From an uncultured Actinomycetes bacterium (lineage in GTDB: Bacteria > Actinomycetota > Acidimicrobiia > Acidimicrobiales > RAAP-2): a stretch of DNA of 6,721 bases. The notes under the pieces are model-generated. The model was not told where the DNA came from. It was given only the letters and a program-made list of their open reading frames with translations, and searched no databases. This document shows, in pieces, positions 1 through 6,721 of this stretch. The position numbers were made by a program, and so were the translations under genes. Location of the stretch: contig CAINVQ010000043.1 of NCBI GenBank assembly GCA_903854175.1, positions 1 to 6,721 of the forward strand, in the 5' to 3' direction. Each line of letters starts with the position of its first letter. Within the stretch, counting starts at the first letter, position 1.

Positions 1-1278
1 GCTCAGGGCATCACCCCATGCTTTTTCAGTATCGGATGTTGACTGTGAATCACTCGCACCACTTGCACCGAATTCCAGTGACTCCAGAGCACGTACAGCA
101 GCACGTCGTGCACTTTCACCAGATTCAGATGCGAGGTCTACCTGTTGAGCCTTTCGAAGCAGTTTTGCGTAAAGAGTGAGTGCTGGGAGCTGCCAAGCAA
201 TACCGTCTGTGACGCTCTGTCTGCCTTTTTCAATCTTTTTTAAATCTTCCCAGCGTGATGCAACTTCATCAGACCCGCTGACCTTCACATCACCAAAGAC
301 ATGAGGATGGCGACCTGTGAGTTTGTCTCTCACACCGTCAGCAATTGTTGCGAAGTTAAAGTGTCCTTCTTCGTCGCCTAGTTCAGCGTGAAAGACAATT
401 TGAAACAACAAATCGCCCAGCTCTTCTTCAACGTGCGCAACAGCACTCGCTTCGTCGCCACCATCAGCCTCCACACGAACAAAGGCTTCAAGGGCGTCAA
501 GAGTCTCGTACGCCTCTTCTAAGAGGTGACGAGTCAGTGATGCATGAGTTTGCTCTTGGTCCCATGGGCACTCGGCACGTAGGCGTCTCATAAAGTCAAC
601 AAGATCATCCATTGACTCTCCTGCGGTGCGCAGCCCTTCAACCCAAAGTGACGTGAGGTGATCAGCACTATCAAAACTAACGAGCTCATTTGCGCGAAGT
701 TCTTTAATGACTTCATCACTCAGTCCAATATGGTGCAGCACGGTCACTACTGTCTGCGGCGGCAATCTGTCGGCCACGCTGGCGAGGATTTCTGGAGCGT
801 AGGTTTGCAGAATCAGCAGAGGGCCAGGTCCTCTAAAGGGATCCACTGAGCCAAGTGCGTCAACTACGCGAAGCCCAAGTGACATTGGATCCTTGCCAAG
901 TCGTGCACACGCAACATCAATAACTGAGATTGCTGGCTCACAAATAACTTCCACATCACCACGAAGTCGAAGCAGTTCAACAGTATGTTCTGCAACCATT
1001 GGTGAACCGGGAACTGCGTACACAACTTCATTGTTTGGTGATGATGCAGCGAGTTGTACTAGATCATCAACAATTTTCGGGTAGAGAATTTCAAATGAGT
1101 CTGCTGTTTCGTAGTACTCGTCGTAGCTAGGAATTTCTCTAAAGCCTTCGGCGGCTGGGTGAATTCGAGTTCGTAGTCGAACAACGGGTGAAGAAGTAAG
1201 AAGCTCGGTCGTATGCGCTGTCAGGTGTTGAGCGTCACTTGGACCGAGTCCTACAACTCGAACTACAGGTCTGCTCAC
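1..1278 (-). CDS. mazG: Tetrapyrrole methylase-like/MazG nucleotide pyrophosphohydrolase fusion (YabN-type), 3' end outside window
   Basis: The frame is open from GTG (1278-1276) to the left edge, giving 426 residues. MazG hydrolyses (d)NTPs to NMPs and pyrophosphate, cleaning the cytoplasmic nucleotide pool. Residues 1 to about 220 form an N-terminal tetrapyrrole (SAM-dependent) methylase-like domain as in Bacillus YabN. It has 'VRVVGLGPSDAQHLT' at the start, then 'VVYAVPGSPMVAEHTVELL', 'CEPAISVIDVACARLG' and 'GPGPLLILQTY'. Its substrate in this family is not known. The MazG domain starts near 225 with 'MDDLVDFMRRLRAECPWDQ' (C237-D240 is the CPWD signature). The metal-binding EExxE is E254, E255, E258, and ExxD is E286, D289. 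'TGRHPHVFGDV' (H324, H326) and 'SRWEDLKKIEKG' follow. After 'LYAKLLRKAQQV' comes a Ser/Ala-rich linker, and then 'EKAWGDALS' at the edge. By family length, roughly 30-60 residues are missing. GTG is chosen because the domain begins at once and it overlaps the foldase stop. Confidence 0.94.
   Translation of the reverse strand, partial: MSRPVVRVVGLGPSDAQHLTAHTTELLTSSPVVRLRTRIHPAAEGFREIPSYDEYYETADSFEILYPKIVDDLVQLAASSPNNEVVYAVPGSPMVAEHTVELLRLRGDVEVICEPAISVIDVACARLGKDPMSLGLRVVDALGSVDPFRGPGPLLILQTYAPEILASVADRLPPQTVVTVLHHIGLSDEVIKELRANELVSFDSADHLTSLWVEGLRTAGESMDDLVDFMRRLRAECPWDQEQTHASLTRHLLEEAYETLDALEAFVRVEADGGDEASAVAHVEEELGDLLFQIVFHAELGDEEGHFNFATIADGVRDKLTGRHPHVFGDVKVSGSDEVASRWEDLKKIEKGRQSVTDGIAWQLPALTLYAKLLRKAQQVDLASESGESARRAAVRALESLEFGASGASDSQSTSDTEKAWGDALS
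1275..1278 (-). other. GTGA stop/start overlap between foldase and mazG
   Basis: On the minus strand the mazG GTG (1278-1276) shares four bases with the foldase TGA stop (1277-1275). No strong Shine-Dalgarno sequence is seen in the bases just upstream (GTTGAAGTATCA), so reinitiation by ribosomes ending the foldase is the likely way mazG is translated. Confidence 0.85.
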
Positions 1279-2363
1279 TGATACTTCAACGTGTTCGCAG
1301 CGCTAAGCGTTGATGGTGAAACTACGGAGGTTGTTTCAGGCAATGCTGGCGCAAAGACGCCTGGGCCAGCAGACTGGCTTAGCCCCCATCTTCCAAATGC
1401 AGGATCAACTGAAACCGCCGCGGCATAAAGAATATTTTCTTTAACGGTTGAAGCAGATGTTGCATTGACATTTTGAACATCAGTTACTACTGCATTTGCA
1501 GCTTGATCAAATGGAGTAACTGTTCTCTTAGTTGCTGCAACATACAGCGCTAAGGTTTGTCCACCATACGAAATACCTTGTGGCGCTGAGAATTTATTTA
1601 ATGCGAGATTCACAGTGCTAGTTCGCACGGACGAATAATTTGACGAAGATGGCGCAAAGCATCCATAGGCACCACCACTTGCAGCTGACTTATCAACAGA
1701 AAACTTTTTAGCAAGTTCAGCAATCGACATTCCGCTTGCCTGAGCTGCACTGAATGAAGGAATTTGATTTGGGGAAACTACTGCAACGCTCACACAAATA
1801 GTGTCGTAGTCAGCAATGTGCTGCGCGTAATACGCCTTAATGTTCGCAACGGTCATTGGAATGGTGGTGTTGAGCTTCCCTAACAAATACAACGATGCGG
1901 CTTGGTCCTCAACCAATGTTGTTCGCATCTTTGCTGGCATTGCAGCGAGTGCATCAGCTGAAGCTCCCGGACAAGAAAGTGAATTCCTAGCGGCTGCTTG
2001 GGTCAGTTCGCCTTCGAGCGAAGAAGTGGCGAGCTGCTTTTGTTGTGTTGAGGAAAAGTTGACATGGAAATGTGACGTTACGTATTGGTCAATAGCTATG
2101 CCCTCAACCAAAAGATTCGCCCATGTTCCTGCTGCTGCACCAGGCACGGTTGCACTTCCAGCACCAGCTCCAAAGTTTTGAGTTGCGAGTGCTGACATGT
2201 AGCACTGCAAATTTGGATTATTCGTAATTGCAGCTAGCTCTGCACGAAATTCATTGGAGGAAACTTTTGTCCCGTTGGCTGAAACACCTGAAGAGAAGTT
2301 ACTGATGCCAAAAATTCCAGCACCGACAAGGGCAATTATGAAAAAGAAAGTTATTCGACGCAC
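1275..2363 (-). CDS. SurA-like foldase with degenerate parvulin (PpiC-type) domain, exported
   Basis: The protein has 362 residues from GTG (2363-2361). An ATG 8 bases upstream is out of frame and soon hits a stop. Residues 1-23 are a signal peptide or membrane anchor ('MRRITFFFIIALVGAGIFG'). A cut after 'GVSA' (residue 29) is possible; there is no lipobox Cys. A SurA-type N-terminal helical domain follows ('NGTKVSSNEFRAELAAI', 30-46, to about 175). A parvulin-like segment spans about 187-282, with 'IAELAKKFSVDKSAASGGAYGCF' features at 214-236 (key residues F221, S222, D224, GG230-231, G234). The usual His of the first strand ('SHILV') is Val in 'CVSVAVV', and the 'GYHI/GWHI' end is 'TLALYVAATKRT'. 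Prolyl isomerase activity is thus doubtful and a holdase role is more likely. The C-terminal 'VSVDPAFGRWG' (317-327) resembles a motif in actinobacterial homologues placed after mfd. Four Cys (54, 131, 190, 235) could form disulfides outside the cytoplasm. Role inferred: folding of secreted proteins. Confidence 0.82.
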   Translation of the reverse strand: MRRITFFFIIALVGAGIFGISNFSSGVSANGTKVSSNEFRAELAAITNNPNLQCYMSALATQNFGAGAGSATVPGAAAGTWANLLVEGIAIDQYVTSHFHVNFSSTQQKQLATSSLEGELTQAAARNSLSCPGASADALAAMPAKMRTTLVEDQAASLYLLGKLNTTIPMTVANIKAYYAQHIADYDTICVSVAVVSPNQIPSFSAAQASGMSIAELAKKFSVDKSAASGGAYGCFAPSSSNYSSVRTSTVNLALNKFSAPQGISYGGQTLALYVAATKRTVTPFDQAANAVVTDVQNVNATSASTVKENILYAAAVSVDPAFGRWGLSQSAGPGVFAPALPETTSVVSPSTLSAANTLKYQ

Positions 2364-2379
2364 AGAGACATGCTACCGA

Positions 2380-5300
2380 TTAGTTGGCGCCAGAAACCTC
2401 AGTTATTTCTTGCAACAGTTGCAAAATATCGGCCGGAGTTGCCCCATTCACCGTTACTTCTAGGCGCAGTTCCTTGGAATCTTCTGAGTAAGCATTAGAT
2501 CCATACTTTCGTCGAAACCTCATTTGTTGGCTGAGAGTCATCACCAGCGGGGTAATTTTTATCACTGGCTTTGAGCGAATTCCCACCTTCGCTGGAAGAA
2601 CCGAAACGTTCGTGACCCCAAGTTCAATACAGAGCAGACGCAGTTCACTTAGCTCAAGTAGGCCAACGGCTGGTTTTGGAAGCGCACCATAGCGGTCTGT
2701 CCATTCATCTCGCAGGTCTCTGATCTCTTCGAGTGAAGTAATTGTTGCAAGACGTCGGTACGCCTCTAGACGAGCATCATCTGCTTCGACGTACTCCTTA
2801 GGAAGATGCGCTTCACCTGGAACATCCAAATTGATTGGAACAACGTCGGGGACAGTGAAGCCCTTTGCGTCGGCAACTGCTTCTGCAACAAGCTGTACGT
2901 ACAGGTCGTAGCCAACTGCAGCTACTGGGCCCGACTGATCGTGACCGAGCAGGTTTCCTGCGCCTCGTATCTCTAGGTCGCGCATTGCAATTTTGAATCC
3001 ACTTCCGAGTGCGGTGTTGTCACCAATGGTGCGAAGTCGTTCGTACGCAGTTTCTGAAAGCACTTTGTCGGCTGGGTGAAAGAGGTATGCGTACGCACGC
3101 TGTCCACTTCTTCCAACACGACCGCGAAGTTGGTGCATTTGACCAAGCCCGAGCCGTTCTGCTCGGTCAACAATCAATGTGTTCACTGACGGAAGGTCAA
3201 TACCTGATTCAACAATTGTTGTGCAGACGAGAACGTCGAATTCACGCTGCCAGAAGTCGAGCATCACGCGCTCGAGCGTTCCTTCATCCATTTGTCCGTG
3301 CGCCACTGCAATTCGTGCATCAGGGACTAGCTGGCCAATGCGTCTTGCAACTTCATCAATATCTGAAACTCGGTTATGAACAAAGAAGACTTGGCCTTCG
3401 CGAAGTAGTTCTCTACGAATTGCTTCAACAACCGCAGGTTCGGAATATTCGCCTACGTGCGTAAGGATTGGCCTGCGGTCAGCTGGCGGAGTTGTCACCA
3501 TTGATAGGTCTCTAATTCCTGCAAATGCCATTTCGAGTGTTCGTGGAATCGGGCTCGCGCTAAGCGTGAGAACATCAACATTTACTGATCGAGTTTTAAT
3601 TGCTTCTTTGTGCGTGACACCGAAACGTTGTTCTTCATCAACAACAAGTAGTCCCAGATCCTTGAACTGAACGTTTTCAGAGAGAAGCCGGTGTGTTCCT
3701 ACAACAACATCAATCGTTCCTTCTTTGAGACCTTGTGTGGTTGCCTTCATCTCGGCATCATCAACAAATCGGCTCATGAGCGCAACCTTGACTGGGAAGC
3801 CAGCGAAGCGGTCGACCATAGTTGCGAAGTGTTGACTGGCGAGAAGAGTGGTTGGAACCAGAATCGCAGCTTGCTTATTGTCCTGCACCGCTTTGAAGAC
3901 TGCCCTGATGGCAATTTCTGTTTTTCCAAAACCTACGTCCGCGCATACGAGTCGGTCCATAGGACGGAGCATTTCCATGTCCGCCTTGACGTCATTAATT
4001 GCTTGCGCTTGATCCGCCGTGAGCGTGTACGGAAACAGCTCTTCCATTTCTTGCTGCCATGTGGTGTCAGGACTGAAGGCATGGCCTACCGCAATATTTC
4101 TCTGACGGTAGAGATCAACGAGCTCTTGTGCCACCAAGAACGCTGCTGCGCGAGCTTTGGCGCGAGTCTTTTGCCACTCAGCTCCACCCATGCGCGACAA
4201 GGAAGGCCCGTCGCCACCGGTGTATGGAGTGAGCGCATCAATTTGTTCGGTGGGCCAGTAGCTACGGCCATCTTTAAATTCAAGGATTAAGTAATCACGA
4301 ATAACACCATTGATTGCTCGTGTCGTGGTTCCAGAAAACTTTGCCACTCCGTGCATGCGGTGCACGACGTAGCTACCAATTGCGAGATCATCAAAAAAAC
4401 CATCAACGTTACGTGCACGAGTTCGCGCGGCTCGGTGCACGGAGCGGCGACCAGTGAGGTCACTTTCACTCCACACAACAATTTCTGGATCATCAATACT
4501 GAATCCAGCTGGAAGCGTGCTCATCAAAACTGTTATGCGAACATCCAAAACCTTTTCTGGATCCGTGGTGACTTCAATCCCCTCACCACGAAGTTGATCA
4601 GCCATTCGCTCAACCGCCGCTGGATTAGATGTAAGAACTACACCGCGACGCTTTTGGCTCCAGTTTCTAACGTGGGTCGCAATTCTTGCCGCATCACCTT
4701 GAACAACTGGAGGTGAAATGAGGCCCATTGAGCTCTCACCTGACCCGCCAGAGCTAAGTGCAGTGTCAATACGGGTCGCCAGTGATTCGTCCCACGTTGC
4801 ATGGAGTAGTCCAATCTCTTCAGTGGCCTTCCACGTTTGAGCAACGGCACTGGTCAGCTCGCGTTCTTCATCAAGCAAGTCAGCAAGTCGACTTTCAACG
4901 CGAGCTGGCTCAACAACGACACACGAGAAATCAGTCAGTTCATCGAGAATTGTTTTTCTCGATTCAATGAACAGCGGCATCCAACCTTCCATGCCATCAA
5001 AGAGTTGCCCAGTTGCAATACGGTCAAACGTTTCTCTGCCCCATGGCGCAGATTTGATTAATGCTTCACTGCGAGCTCTGGTCTTTTCAGAGGGAATCCA
5101 CTCTCTCGCTGGGGCAATGTACGCCTGTTCAATATCGTGCGTTGAGCGCTGATTCGCAATGTCGAATGCAGTGAGACGCTCAATCTCGTCTCCAAAGAAG
5201 TCGAGACGAATTGGATCATTGCCCTGCGCTGGCCAGACGTCAACAATCCCTCCACGAACCGCGAACTCTGCGCGGTGTTCGACCAAATTCTCTCGTCTGT

Positions 5301-5772
5301 AACCCATTACTGACAGCGACGAAATAAAACTGTCACGATCAAGAGTCTCTCCGCGCGAAACATTTATTGGAGAAACAAGTTCTTCAGGTGGAAGTAGCTG
5401 CGCAACAGAACGAGCTGACGCAACGAGGATTCGTGGCCGGTCATTACTTTGCAGCCTCCATCTAAGAAGTGATCGCATGGCCATAACGGAGCTGTCTGGG
5501 CTGACGCGCTCTAGAGGGTGCGTGTCCCAACCCGGCCAGAGTGCAACTTCATCATCTAACAGCGCGGACAACGCATCTCGAAGAATGTCCGCTTCCGTAG
5601 AAGTTGCGGTAACAACGAGTGTTAATTGATCTTTTGGTGCGTAACTAGCAACCGCAAGTGGTGTGGCATAGCTACTTGGAATGAACGAACCCGACGCGAC
5701 CGAGGCACGGATAGAGGGTGCGACGTGCTCTAAGACACGTGCCAAACCTGATGTATTAGCCACGAGCACCAT
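2380..5772 (-). CDS. mfd: Transcription-repair coupling factor Mfd (ATP-dependent DNA translocase)
   Basis: Mfd binds RNA polymerase stalled at DNA damage, pushes it off with a RecG-like translocase and recruits UvrA. The 1130 residues match the usual full length (E. coli about 1150). The N-terminal UvrB-like, UvrA-binding region spans about 1-350, with '[16 protein letters not shown]' at 78-93 and '[16 protein letters not shown]' near 169-184. The RNA polymerase-interacting (CarD/TRCF) domain spans about 460-515 ('[16 protein letters not shown]'). The two helicase lobes span about 575-940. They show Walker A 'ADVGFGKTE' (611-619, K617), the DEEQ box (712-715), '[11 protein letters not shown]' (736-746) and '[10 protein letters not shown]' (881-890). 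The C-terminal TRCF domain starts near 990 ('[19 protein letters not shown]'). Walker A begins with Ala where Gly is usual, and motif III has Ser for Thr twice; both are mild changes. The ATG at 5772 is chosen because it gives a full-length N-terminus; GTG codons 1 and 3 codons later are possible alternatives. The gene ends with TAA, 16 bases before the next start. Confidence 0.98.
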   Translation of the reverse strand: MVLVANTSGLARVLEHVAPSIRASVASGSFIPSSYATPLAVASYAPKDQLTLVVTATSTEADILRDALSALLDDEVALWPGWDTHPLERVSPDSSVMAMRSLLRWRLQSNDRPRILVASARSVAQLLPPEELVSPINVSRGETLDRDSFISSLSVMGYRRENLVEHRAEFAVRGGIVDVWPAQGNDPIRLDFFGDEIERLTAFDIANQRSTHDIEQAYIAPAREWIPSEKTRARSEALIKSAPWGRETFDRIATGQLFDGMEGWMPLFIESRKTILDELTDFSCVVVEPARVESRLADLLDEERELTSAVAQTWKATEEIGLLHATWDESLATRIDTALSSGGSGESSMGLISPPVVQGDAARIATHVRNWSQKRRGVVLTSNPAAVERMADQLRGEGIEVTTDPEKVLDVRITVLMSTLPAGFSIDDPEIVVWSESDLTGRRSVHRAARTRARNVDGFFDDLAIGSYVVHRMHGVAKFSGTTTRAINGVIRDYLILEFKDGRSYWPTEQIDALTPYTGGDGPSLSRMGGAEWQKTRAKARAAAFLVAQELVDLYRQRNIAVGHAFSPDTTWQQEMEELFPYTLTADQAQAINDVKADMEMLRPMDRLVCADVGFGKTEIAIRAVFKAVQDNKQAAILVPTTLLASQHFATMVDRFAGFPVKVALMSRFVDDAEMKATTQGLKEGTIDVVVGTHRLLSENVQFKDLGLLVVDEEQRFGVTHKEAIKTRSVNVDVLTLSASPIPRTLEMAFAGIRDLSMVTTPPADRRPILTHVGEYSEPAVVEAIRRELLREGQVFFVHNRVSDIDEVARRIGQLVPDARIAVAHGQMDEGTLERVMLDFWQREFDVLVCTTIVESGIDLPSVNTLIVDRAERLGLGQMHQLRGRVGRSGQRAYAYLFHPADKVLSETAYERLRTIGDNTALGSGFKIAMRDLEIRGAGNLLGHDQSGPVAAVGYDLYVQLVAEAVADAKGFTVPDVVPINLDVPGEAHLPKEYVEADDARLEAYRRLATITSLEEIRDLRDEWTDRYGALPKPAVGLLELSELRLLCIELGVTNVSVLPAKVGIRSKPVIKITPLVMTLSQQMRFRRKYGSNAYSEDSKELRLEVTVNGATPADILQLLQEITEVSGAN
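5756..5772 (-). other. pth/mfd overlap (17 bases)
   Basis: The mfd ATG (5772-5770) lies inside the last codons of pth, whose TAA is at 5758-5756, in a different frame. Only a weak purine stretch (CAGG) precedes the mfd ATG, so mfd translation probably leans on ribosomes finishing pth. The premature stop in pth lies about 245 bases upstream of this start and could therefore lower mfd expression if it is real. Confidence 0.8.
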
Positions 5773-6016
5773 TCACACGTGCCTGGGCATCTACAAAGTC
5801 ATAGTCGAGCAGCATTTCAATTGCGTCAGCTGCTGCAACAACATCACGCTGCAGCGCTTCTTTGCGGGCACCGGTTGGTTTTCGAAGCACGTGGTCAGCG
5901 CCTTGCTCTTTAGTGATTGGTTTACCAATACCAATACGCAGTCTCGCGAAATCTTGTGTCCCGAGGGCACTCGTAATTGACCTGAGTCCATTGTGGCCAG
6001 CGAGTCCGCCACCTTG

Positions 6017-6019
6017 TTA
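6017..6019 (-). other. Premature in-frame stop codon (TAA) inside pth
   Basis: The minus-strand context is CTG ATG TTC TAA CAA GGT GGC GGA. Both flanks encode conserved Pth sequence ('PGRLMF' before, '[10 protein letters not shown]' after) in one frame, so this is a substitution and not an indel. E. coli Pth has 'FKLGGG' at the matching place, so one A-to-T change from AAA explains it. The base following the stop is C, a context that can be leaky. The cut removes the conserved GHNG asparagine and the whole C-terminal third of the fold. Confidence 0.9.
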
Positions 6020-6385
6020 GAACATCAGGCGACCTGGCTCGAGATCGAGTTCATCATGGGCAACAACAAGATGTTCGAGGTCGTGTAACGAAGTGCGCTT
6101 AAGAAGCGGTGGGAGTGCTGCACCTGATTCATTCATGTAGGTCGTAGGAACTGCCAGAGTCACTATTCCTCTTGGCGTTGAAACAGAAGCACTCATTGCG
6201 CGTTGACGTCTTTCGAGTGTGAGCTTTACGCCACGTCGTTCACATACGAGGCGAACGGCATCACCACCTACATTGTGGCGTGTTCCTTCATATTCAGATC
6301 CAGGATTGGCAAGACCGACAATAAGAAGTGTCGATGCACTTCCTCTTCGTTCTTCGTCCTTAGAGCGCCGAAGCGCCACGACGAA

Positions 6386-6721
6386 CTACGCCGAAGGGGT
6401 AGCTGCTGGAGCAGCGGCAGCATCAGGTGCTGCAGCGGCTGCGTCTTGGCCACCACCAACGAGTGCAACGCGTCCTTGACGTGTTGAGACAACAGCTGCG
6501 TTCTTGTCACCAGCTGCTTCAACGCCGGCAGGAAGAACGAGGTCTCCTACGTGCAATGTTGCACCAGGTGTCAAGTGAGAAATGTCGGCATCAACGTGCG
6601 TTGGAACGTCTGCAGGACGAGCACGAAGCTCAACACTGAACAACTGCTGGTCAATTTCCCAGTCAGCGTGACGTACTTCAACTGCGTCACCAATCATGTG
6701 AACTGGAACAGTTGCAACTAC
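6386..6721 (-). CDS. rplY: 50S ribosomal protein L25/general stress protein Ctc, C-terminal part (5' end outside window)
   Basis: The frame is open from the right edge and ends at TAG (6386-6388), giving the last 111 residues. It starts 'VVATVPVHMIGDAVEV', the usual opening of the L25/TL5 C-terminal beta domain. The family pattern follows: a stretch around 'FSVELRARPADVP', then 'VDADISHLTPGATLHVGDL', then 'LPAGVEAAGDKNAAV'. The N-terminal domain that binds 5S rRNA lies beyond the window. In the long Ctc/TL5 form the protein sits on 5S rRNA in the 50S central protuberance. The last roughly 25 residues are a low-complexity Ala/Pro/Asp tail, as often seen in long L25 proteins. The pth start follows after 6 bases in the same reading frame, so the two genes are probably translationally coupled. 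I am confident of the family; only the full length is unknown. Confidence 0.95.
   Translation of the reverse strand, partial: VVATVPVHMIGDAVEVRHADWEIDQQLFSVELRARPADVPTHVDADISHLTPGATLHVGDLVLPAGVEAAGDKNAAVVSTRQGRVALVGGGQDAAAAAPDAAAAPAATPSA

Larger units (their letters stand above)
5756..6379 (-). pseudogene. pth: Peptidyl-tRNA hydrolase interrupted by an in-frame TAA
   Basis: Pth cleaves the ester bond of peptidyl-tRNAs that fall off ribosomes, freeing tRNA in the cytoplasm; it is usually essential in bacteria. The frame starts at GTG (6379-6377), the first start codon after the rplY stop, and the true end is TAA at 5758-5756. That is 208 codons, close to the usual 185-200 residues, with about 15 extra charged N-terminal residues and no later in-frame start before the core. 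Part one (residues 1-120) shows 'LIVGLANPG' with N25, 'GTRHNVGG' with H35 (catalytic His), 'PTTYMNESG' with N83 and 'VAHDELDLEPGRLMF' with D109. Codon 121 (6019-6017) is TAA. The same frame then continues with '[14 protein letters not shown]' (N130), '[16 protein letters not shown]' and a normal C-terminus ending '[11 protein letters not shown]'. Homologues usually have Lys at codon 121, so AAA to TAA is the simplest change. The downstream part has no nearby start of its own. Cause: sequencing or assembly error, a real nonsense mutation, or readthrough; error is perhaps the likeliest. Confidence 0.92.

Noticed and set aside
1840..2181. 113-residue plus-strand open frame inside the foldase gene
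   Set aside because: It is antisense to the SurA-like gene, which has the signal peptide and family motifs; the Ala/Ser/Pro-rich product is a by-product of that frame.
2364..2379. Promoter or terminator between mfd and the foldase gene
   Set aside because: The gap is only 16 bases and shows no hairpin, T-run or box-like elements.
3009..3464. 151-residue plus-strand open frame inside mfd
   Set aside because: It is antisense to conserved Mfd motifs, rich in Arg/Gln/Leu as expected from reversed codons, and resembles no family I know.
3691..4290. 199-residue plus-strand open frame inside mfd
   Set aside because: It lies fully antisense to the helicase region of a well conserved mfd, and its translation shows no recognisable domain; it is a shadow of the real gene.
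5791..6012. 73-residue minus-strand open frame at the place of the pth break
   Set aside because: It is in a different frame from pth and shows no homology, while the true pth frame continues through this stretch with clear conserved sequence.
5756..6016. Downstream part of pth as a separate small gene
   Set aside because: No start codon lies near its beginning, and its sequence is simply the C-terminal third of Pth in frame with the upstream part.
6017..6019. Frameshift in pth
   Set aside because: Both halves are in the same frame across the TAA, with no gain or loss of bases needed to align them to the family.
6400..6445. GC-rich repeated GCAGC/GCTGC motif as a terminator or repeat element
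   Set aside because: It is explained by Ala codons in the L25 tail, has no following T-run on the minus strand, and lies just before a coupled gene.

Overview
The whole window is one compact run of genes read from the minus strand (right to left). In transcription order these are the 3' part of rplY (ribosomal protein L25/Ctc), pth (peptidyl-tRNA hydrolase, interrupted by an in-frame stop), mfd (transcription-repair coupling factor), a secreted or membrane-anchored SurA/parvulin-like foldase, and a MazG-type protein fused to an N-terminal tetrapyrrole-methylase-like domain. The last gene runs off the left edge. No convincing gene lies on the plus strand, and no rRNA, tRNA, CRISPR array, insertion sequence or phage gene is visible.

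The gene order rplY-pth-mfd-foldase-mazG is a chromosomal housekeeping layout of a kind I associate with Actinomycetota (Actinobacteria). The long L25/Ctc with an Ala/Pro-rich tail, the foldase ending in a 'VDPxFGxW' motif, and the YabN-like MazG fusion fit that. Base composition looks close to balanced by eye rather than strongly GC-rich, which would suit a planktonic actinobacterial lineage (for example Acidimicrobiia or Nanopelagicales). That placement is inference; a genus cannot be named from the sequence alone.

Layout: rplY (3' part) 6386-6721; pth 5756-6379, starting 6 bases after the rplY stop and broken at 6017-6019; mfd 2380-5772, overlapping the pth end by 17 bases; foldase 1275-2363, 16 bases after mfd; mazG 1-1278, overlapping the foldase stop by a GTGA. 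No gap between genes exceeds about 16 bases, so no promoter or terminator can be placed and the set is probably co-transcribed. Three of the four visible starts are GTG, and none is preceded by a strong Shine-Dalgarno sequence, so translational coupling is likely.

The genes cover information processing and housecleaning: a ribosomal protein, recycling of drop-off peptidyl-tRNAs (Pth), rescue of stalled RNA polymerase with recruitment of excision repair (Mfd), envelope protein folding (SurA-like), and nucleotide-pool cleaning (MazG). I see no novel multi-gene system. The best anomalies are the premature TAA in a normally essential pth, where a lysine is expected and with intact homology in the same frame on both sides, and the apparent loss of both parvulin active-site histidines in the foldase.
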